This document shows, piece by piece, positions 6,950 through 11,167 of a stretch of DNA of 11,167 nucleotides. Each line of letters opens with the position of its first letter. The first letter of the stretch is position 1. Under the pieces are notes generated by a model that saw only the letters and a list, made by a program, of their open reading frames with translations, searched no databases and was not told the origin of the DNA. The DNA is from an uncultured Lachnospiraceae bacterium (GTDB taxonomy: Bacteria; Bacillota; Clostridia; Lachnospirales; Lachnospiraceae). The DNA lies in assembly GCA_902797475.1 (NCBI GenBank), contig CADBTG010000090.1, positions 1 to 11,167 on the forward strand, written 5' to 3'. The position numbers and the translations under genes are program-made.

Positions 6950-8119
6950 ATGAATGCTGCAGTAAAAGCCGTAATCAAAGCCGCATTGTATAAGCAGGAA
7001 ACCGGTCCGGTAAATCTCACGAAGGAAGACTTTGAGGAACTGAAAGCCCAAACGCTTGTATTTCTCACGGCAGATATCCCGGAGATTTCCTGTGAGGATT
7101 CTTTGCGGTCTGAAATGCTTAAGTATACGGCAAAGCAGATGCAGAAATTCTCCCGCTACATGAAGGCGCAGGATGACCTTACAAGCCTTCTGACCTGGGA
7201 CCGGATCAAACCGGTAATCATAAAAGGAACGGCTGCAGCAATGCATTATCCTTCTCCCGGGCTTCGCGCCATGGGGGATATCGACTTCCTGCTGTACCCG
7301 AACAATGAGGAAACGTTTCAAAAGGCGCAGGAGATGCTTCTGGCGCACGGATACGAAGTAAGGGACAAAGCAGAGGACTCGGAAAGGCATGCGGCCTTTA
7401 CGAAGGACGGCATTTCCTTTGAAATGCACAGAAGGTTTGCGCTCGGCGAAGCGAAGGAAGAACTGGAAGCCGAGCAGATGATTGCGGATGCCGAACCGGA
7501 GAGACGGATGCTTGAATGCTACGGCTCTCACCGCCTTTATACGCTTCCCGATGCGGAGAACGGCATCGTCTTACTAGAGCACATTGCCCACCACCTCTTC
7601 TCCGGACTCGGATTACGGCAGATTACGGACTGGCTCATGTATACGGAAACGGTGATGACGGACAAGTTCTTTGAGGAAAAGTTCCGTCCGCTTGCCGAGA
7701 GGGCCGGACTTCTGACGCTTGCCGAGGTCGTGACGAGATGCGGCGAACTGTATTTCGGCGCCCCGAAGCGGGAATGGTGCAAAAACGCGGACGAAGCCGT
7801 CTGCACGGATTTGATGGAGCTTGCCGCAAGGTCAGGCAATTTCGGCAGAAACCGCAAGCAGAGCGATGTCGCCGCAACCACGGTAATGAACCGGAGGCTT
7901 TCCCTCTCCGTGCTTCAGAAAAGAGGGCTTAAGAACTGGAAGGCAGCCCAAAAGCATGCTGTCTTAAGACCGTTTGCATGGCTGTATCAGAGCGGCCGTT
8001 ATATTAAAAAAGGAATCTCCAGAAGAAAGGACAATTCGGAAGGGATTTTACAAAACTATCGGGATCACAAAAAGCAAAGCAAGCTGATCGCGAAGCTGGG
8101 TCTTCGCAGCAGACGCTAG
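6950..8119 (+). CDS. NTP_transf_5-type putative nucleotidyltransferase
   Basis: A 389-residue protein resembling the uncharacterised nucleotidyltransferase family NTP_transf_5. The core reads IIKGTAAAMHYP (90-101), LRAMGDIDFLL (105-115) and FEMHRRF (157-163). K92-G93, the metal-binding pair D110/D112 in GDID, and the E158-x-H160 motif are the family hallmarks. A helical C-terminal half contains LLEHIAHHLF (H214/H215) and LRQITDW (R223, D227), also typical of the family. The last about 80 residues are strongly basic. No membrane segment or signal peptide is seen. The substrate is unknown; relatives often sit near cell-surface polysaccharide or peptide-modification genes. The start at 6950 has GAAGG at 6939-6943 and lies 2 bases after the PIN/NYN stop, so the two genes form one translational unit. 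It ends 28 bases before an intrinsic terminator. Confidence 0.82.
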   Translation: MNAAVKAVIKAALYKQETGPVNLTKEDFEELKAQTLVFLTADIPEISCEDSLRSEMLKYTAKQMQKFSRYMKAQDDLTSLLTWDRIKPVIIKGTAAAMHYPSPGLRAMGDIDFLLYPNNEETFQKAQEMLLAHGYEVRDKAEDSERHAAFTKDGISFEMHRRFALGEAKEELEAEQMIADAEPERRMLECYGSHRLYTLPDAENGIVLLEHIAHHLFSGLGLRQITDWLMYTETVMTDKFFEEKFRPLAERAGLLTLAEVVTRCGELYFGAPKREWCKNADEAVCTDLMELAARSGNFGRNRKQSDVAATTVMNRRLSLSVLQKRGLKNWKAAQKHAVLRPFAWLYQSGRYIKKGISRRKDNSEGILQNYRDHKKQSKLIAKLGLRSRR

Positions 8120-8147
8120 GAAATACCTGACAAATCGGACGTTTATT

Positions 8148-8173
8148 CCGGCTCCTTTGGGAGCCGGTTTTTT
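8148..8173 (+). terminator. Rho-independent terminator
   Basis: A perfect 8-base-pair GC-rich stem, CCGGCTCC (8148-8155) with GGAGCCGG (8160-8167), a TTTG loop, and six T residues at 8168-8173. It sits 28 bases after the stop of the nucleotidyltransferase gene and ends the upstream transcription unit before the promoter of the LtaS-like gene. Confidence 0.93.
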
Positions 8174-8256
8174 CTGCCTTCAGCCCGGATTTTTGATGGA
8201 TTAACAAAGAGAAGTGATGCGAAATCATGTAAAAATGTGATAATTCTGTTAAAATT

Positions 8257-8285
8257 TTGATATTTTCGAAATAATGGTGTATAAT
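8257..8285 (+). promoter_or_regulatory. Near-consensus sigma-70/sigma-A promoter
   Basis: The -35 box TTGATA (8257-8262) and the -10 box TATAAT (8280-8285) are 17 bases apart, the ideal spacing. They lie in a markedly AT-rich stretch (about 8195-8285) that contrasts with the surrounding genes. Predicted transcription start is near 8292, giving a 5' leader of about 57 bases before the ATG at 8349. It follows the terminator directly, so it starts a new transcription unit for the LtaS-like gene and probably the AraC-type regulator. Confidence 0.88.
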
Positions 8286-8337
8286 ACAGCCTTGTCACAA
8301 CCGAAAGACCGCGTAACAGATGAATATAGTCATATAA

Positions 8338-8342
8338 AGAGG
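8338..8342 (+). promoter_or_regulatory. Ribosome binding site that fixes the LtaS-like start
   Basis: AGAGG, 6 bases before the ATG at 8349. It is the only good Shine-Dalgarno in the leader, and it selects 8349 over the in-frame ATG at 8274, which would lie upstream of the predicted transcription start. Confidence 0.82.
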
Positions 8343-8348
8343 ATATTT

Positions 8349-10658
8349 ATGTCGAAAGACACAGAGATTAAAGAAGAGGAGCAGCTCTCCGTTTTTCTTT
8401 CCGAGGTGCCCGAGACCGTTGATTCCGATATGGTCCGTTTGAATGACGGACTGTTCCGGGAACTGGCCGACGCGCTTCCCGAAGAGCTCTCGGATGCTAC
8501 AGAGGAGGATACGATTCCTTCCTGCGGACCCCTCTCGAAAAAAGAAAGAAAAGAACTTGCCAGACTGCGTGAAATAAAGCTTACGCTTCGCCGCATGCTT
8601 TTGCAGATGATTCTCCCTGCCGGCCTTTTGATGTGGGATGAGCTGATCTTTCATATCTACGTCAATAAGGGCGTTCACGACAGTTCCGTGTGGTATATTG
8701 CGCTTTTTGCCGCGGCATTCGGCTTCTTATATGCCATTCCGACCGGACTTTTGCGGGATAAGGCCGCAAAAAGGGTCAACACGGTTTTCGTCTTTTTGGT
8801 TACATTCTGGTTCATCATTCAGACCTTCTACCAAAAGATTTTCAACAATTATCTGACGGTTTCCGTCATGGGTAACGCAGGAGATGCAAAGGAGTTCTGG
8901 AAGGAAGGCGTTCGAAGCCTTTGGAGCAGGGCGCCGCTTGTCATTCTTCTGTTGCTTCCGATTGTCTTCTGGGTTGTCCTTCGAAGGCTGGGCTTCCGTC
9001 ACGGTTCGGTCGGGAAGAAATGGTTTGTCGTCCCTGCACTCGGTGTCATGATAACGATGTCTGTCGCATTTTTCTTCTTGAACGGAGCGAAGGCGAGAGA
9101 ATCCGGCAGAAGAGATATCTTCTTCAAGGAATGGCAGAGTGACCGGGGCGTCCGCGAGAACGGAATTCTCGTCGGTCTGTGCCAGGACCTCTACCGTTCG
9201 GCGACTTATCATCCGGACGATATCGGTGAGGTTGTCATCGACGCGGAGCTTCCGGAGATTCCGACGCTTGTGCCGCCGACACCCGAGCAGAACAGGCCCG
9301 TGACTCCGGAGCCGACTGTCGCGCCGAATCATACGCCGACGCCGACACCGACCCCGATTGACCGTTCGCCGCATACACTTGACATCGATTTTGCATCGCT
9401 TGCGGCAAATGAAAGGAACACGGCAATCAGGACGATTCATGAATACATGGCATCGACGACGCCGGTTAACAAAAACGAATATACCGGCATGTTCAAGGGA
9501 TATAACGTCGTCATGCTGACCTGCGAGACGTTCTCGCCGCTTGCTGTCAGCAGGGAACTGACCCCGACCTTATATAAGCTTGTCCACAGCGGTTTTTACT
9601 TTGACAATTTCTACACGCCGTACTGGATTACCAGCACGAGTGACGGAGAGTACGTGGCCTGCACGGGACTTCTTCCGGACATCCAGAAGAGTAAGAGCTT
9701 CAGCCGCTCCTCGAGCAATGACATGGCATGCTGCCTCGGTCATATCTTCAAGGGAATGGGTTATGTGACATATGCGTTCCATGACCACGACGCGACCTAT
9801 TACGACCGTAACAAATCGCATCCGAACATGGGTTATACCTTCATCGCCAAGTACAGAGGGCTGAAGGTCACCGACCAGTTCCCCGAATCCGATCTCGAGA
9901 TGATGAATCTTTCGATTCCGATGTATATCGGGGAGGACCATTTCCTTGCATACTATATGACCATGAGCGGTCATATGAGCTACAACTGGGATAATGCGAT
10001 GGCCAAAAAGCATAAGAAGGAAGTCGAGAAGCTTCCTTACAGTGACGAAGGCAAATGCTATCTCGCCTGCAATATCGAGTTAGAGCATGCCGTCCGCTAT
10101 CTGATTGACGAGCTGGAAAAGGCAGGAAAGCTTGATAATACGCTGATTGTGCTTTCGGGCGACCATTACGCTTACGGTCTTCCGGACGAAGCAAGAGACG
10201 AACTCGCGGGACATGTGCAGGAGAGAGAGTTCGAGCTTTATAAGAACCATCTTGTCATCTGGAACCCCAAGATTGAGCAGCAGACAATCCATAAAGCGGC
10301 ATGCAGTCTCGACATCATGCCGACCGTTTTGAATCTGCTCGGCATCGAGTACGATTCCAGGCTTTACATGGGTACCGATATCTTCTCCGATTCGCTCGGA
10401 CTTGTGCAGTTTAAGGACAACAGCTTCATCACCGACTTTGTCCGTTATAACGCCAACAACGGCAAGGCACTCTGGCTGAACGGCGCGGAGGATTGGGACG
10501 ACGATACGCAGAAAAAGTATATCGACTCTTATAAAACGATTGTCAGAAACAAGTTCAACATTTCGCGCGCAATGTTAAATAACGACTATTACGCCACAGT
10601 GGATTCCTATCTGTGGTGGAAGCATCCCGAGCAGGGCATTCCCGAAAGCATGAAATAA
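8349..10658 (+). CDS. LtaS-like lipoteichoic acid synthase / phosphoglycerol transferase (membrane sulfatase family)
   Basis: A 769-residue polytopic membrane enzyme. The family transfers glycerol-phosphate from phosphatidylglycerol to a growing polymer on the outer membrane face, using Mn2+ and a threonine nucleophile. Layout: an acidic cytosolic N-terminus (1-82); five predicted transmembrane helices (about 84-104, 113-135, 143-161, 195-212, 225-244); a Pro/Thr-rich extracellular linker (about 303-337); then an alkaline-phosphatase/sulfatase-fold domain (about 380-740). Key residues match S. aureus LtaS in order and spacing: E393 in LTCETFSP, T430 in STSDGEY (nucleophile), H542 in SGHMSYN, and D605-H606 in SGDHYAYG. 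The longer in-frame reading from 8274 is rejected because it overlaps the -10 box. It is longer than typical LtaS because of the N-terminal extension and linker. Many clostridia have several paralogues, so the exact polymer made is uncertain. Confidence 0.87.
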   Translation: MSKDTEIKEEEQLSVFLSEVPETVDSDMVRLNDGLFRELADALPEELSDATEEDTIPSCGPLSKKERKELARLREIKLTLRRMLLQMILPAGLLMWDELIFHIYVNKGVHDSSVWYIALFAAAFGFLYAIPTGLLRDKAAKRVNTVFVFLVTFWFIIQTFYQKIFNNYLTVSVMGNAGDAKEFWKEGVRSLWSRAPLVILLLLPIVFWVVLRRLGFRHGSVGKKWFVVPALGVMITMSVAFFFLNGAKARESGRRDIFFKEWQSDRGVRENGILVGLCQDLYRSATYHPDDIGEVVIDAELPEIPTLVPPTPEQNRPVTPEPTVAPNHTPTPTPTPIDRSPHTLDIDFASLAANERNTAIRTIHEYMASTTPVNKNEYTGMFKGYNVVMLTCETFSPLAVSRELTPTLYKLVHSGFYFDNFYTPYWITSTSDGEYVACTGLLPDIQKSKSFSRSSSNDMACCLGHIFKGMGYVTYAFHDHDATYYDRNKSHPNMGYTFIAKYRGLKVTDQFPESDLEMMNLSIPMYIGEDHFLAYYMTMSGHMSYNWDNAMAKKHKKEVEKLPYSDEGKCYLACNIELEHAVRYLIDELEKAGKLDNTLIVLSGDHYAYGLPDEARDELAGHVQEREFELYKNHLVIWNPKIEQQTIHKAACSLDIMPTVLNLLGIEYDSRLYMGTDIFSDSLGLVQFKDNSFITDFVRYNANNGKALWLNGAEDWDDDTQKKYIDSYKTIVRNKFNISRAMLNNDYYATVDSYLWWKHPEQGIPESMK

Positions 10659-10663
10659 GGAGG
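10659..10663 (+). promoter_or_regulatory. Ribosome binding site of the AraC-type gene
   Basis: GGAGG immediately after the LtaS-like stop codon, 9 bases before the ATG at 10673. It supports that start and independent, efficient translation from the same mRNA. Confidence 0.8.
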
Positions 10664-10672
10664 ATAACAATC

Positions 10673-11167
10673 ATGGCAAAACCCGGCAGAAACATATATC
10701 CCGACATTTCCGGCATCCGCAACCTTCCGATCTTTTTGGCCGGTGTGGGCGGAACCGCGGATCAGACGAAGATCACCCGCGAGAAAGGACTTCAGTGGAA
10801 CCAGATCATCCGTTGCGGAGAAGGCTCCGGCACGGCTTACGTGGGCGGAAACCGTTTTTCACTTCATGAGAACGATTTCATTCTGATTCCCGCAGAGACG
10901 CCTTACGACCTTGTTCCCGAGACCGACAAATGGGAGACAAACTGGGTCGCTTTCGGCGGATACGCCTGCGAGAGACTGCTCGAGGACCTGAACCTCTCGA
11001 AGCCCACCGTAATCACCGTCACGGACAATACGATTCCGAGAGGGCTTTTTACGACCATTTATGTTTCCGTGAATTCGGATCATGTTTTCGGACACCAGAT
11101 CGCCTCCGGCTATGTGTATAACCTGATTCTCTGGTACCGTCAGACGATTCTTCTCGGCGAGATGAAC
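10673..11167 (+). CDS. AraC-family transcriptional regulator, N-terminal sensor domain (partial)
   Basis: An open frame of 165 codons with no stop, running off the window end. The sequence resembles the AraC-type N-terminal cupin (AraC_binding) domain. It has a hydrophobic strand IFLAGVGG (20-27); then a short W-N-Q-I-I-R-C-G-x-G-x-G strand-turn; GNRFSLHENDFILIPAETPY (59-78), the typical 'gets a position, then proline' cupin loop; and WETNWVAFGGYACERLL (86-102), matching the W-x-x-x-W-x-x-F-x-G motif of these sensors. The double helix-turn-helix DNA-binding half, expected after about residue 180, is outside the window, so the AraC assignment rests on the sensor domain alone. The ligand is unknown; such domains usually bind sugars or related small molecules. 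The 14-base gap to the LtaS-like gene and absence of a terminator suggest cotranscription. Confidence 0.82.
   Translation, partial: MAKPGRNIYPDISGIRNLPIFLAGVGGTADQTKITREKGLQWNQIIRCGEGSGTAYVGGNRFSLHENDFILIPAETPYDLVPETDKWETNWVAFGGYACERLLEDLNLSKPTVITVTDNTIPRGLFTTIYVSVNSDHVFGHQIASGYVYNLILWYRQTILLGEMN

Noticed and set aside
8201..8252. TTAACA and TGTTAA arms, and the short TGAT/ATCA pair, upstream of the LtaS-like promoter as an operator
   Set aside because: The arms are short and far apart in AT-rich sequence where such matches arise by chance; there is no support for a specific regulator.
1..11167. Search for CRISPR arrays, tRNA or rRNA genes, transposases, integrases and direct-repeat attachment sites
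   Set aside because: None seen. Genes are closely packed, all on one strand, with no repeat series and no recombinase-like protein.

Overview
The window reads as an ordinary, gene-dense chromosomal segment of a Gram-positive anaerobe. Protein-level resemblance points to Bacillota, class Clostridia, most likely a Lachnospiraceae-like organism. The reasons are the lipoteichoic-acid-synthase-type membrane enzyme with a PT-rich linker, the PIN/NYN-like protein with a disordered tail, the AraC-type regulator, the GGAGG-type ribosome binding sites and the moderate GC content (judged by eye, not counted). All genes lie on the + strand. I see no mobile element, CRISPR array, tRNA or rRNA.

Left part (1-5721): the 3' end of prfB (release factor 2), a 111-base gap, then a tight cluster of uvrB, uvrA and a yfbR-like 5'-deoxynucleotidase gene, with gaps of only 4 and 7 bases. 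UvrA and UvrB are the damage-recognition half of nucleotide excision repair; uvrC is not in the window. The deoxynucleotidase dephosphorylates dNMPs, so the unit links DNA repair to deoxynucleotide pool control. I find no LexA-type box or convincing promoter directly upstream of uvrB, so transcription may come through from prfB or further upstream.

Middle part (5722-8173): an 86-base spacer carries a GC-rich hairpin, a strong Shine-Dalgarno and a four-codon mini-ORF that overlaps the next start. Then come two genes 2 bases apart: a PIN/NYN-fold putative ribonuclease with a long basic disordered tail, and a NTP_transf_5-type putative nucleotidyltransferase. A clear intrinsic terminator at 8148-8173 closes the unit. 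This pair is the least characterised part of the window and the best candidate for an undescribed function.

Right part (8174-11167): an AT-rich promoter region with a near-consensus sigma-70/sigma-A promoter (TTGATA, 17-base spacer, TATAAT) drives a 769-residue LtaS-like lipoteichoic acid/phosphoglycerol transferase. Fourteen bases after it starts an AraC-family regulator that runs off the window end, with only its N-terminal sensor domain visible. The promoter position forces the LtaS-like start to 8349 rather than the longer reading from 8274.
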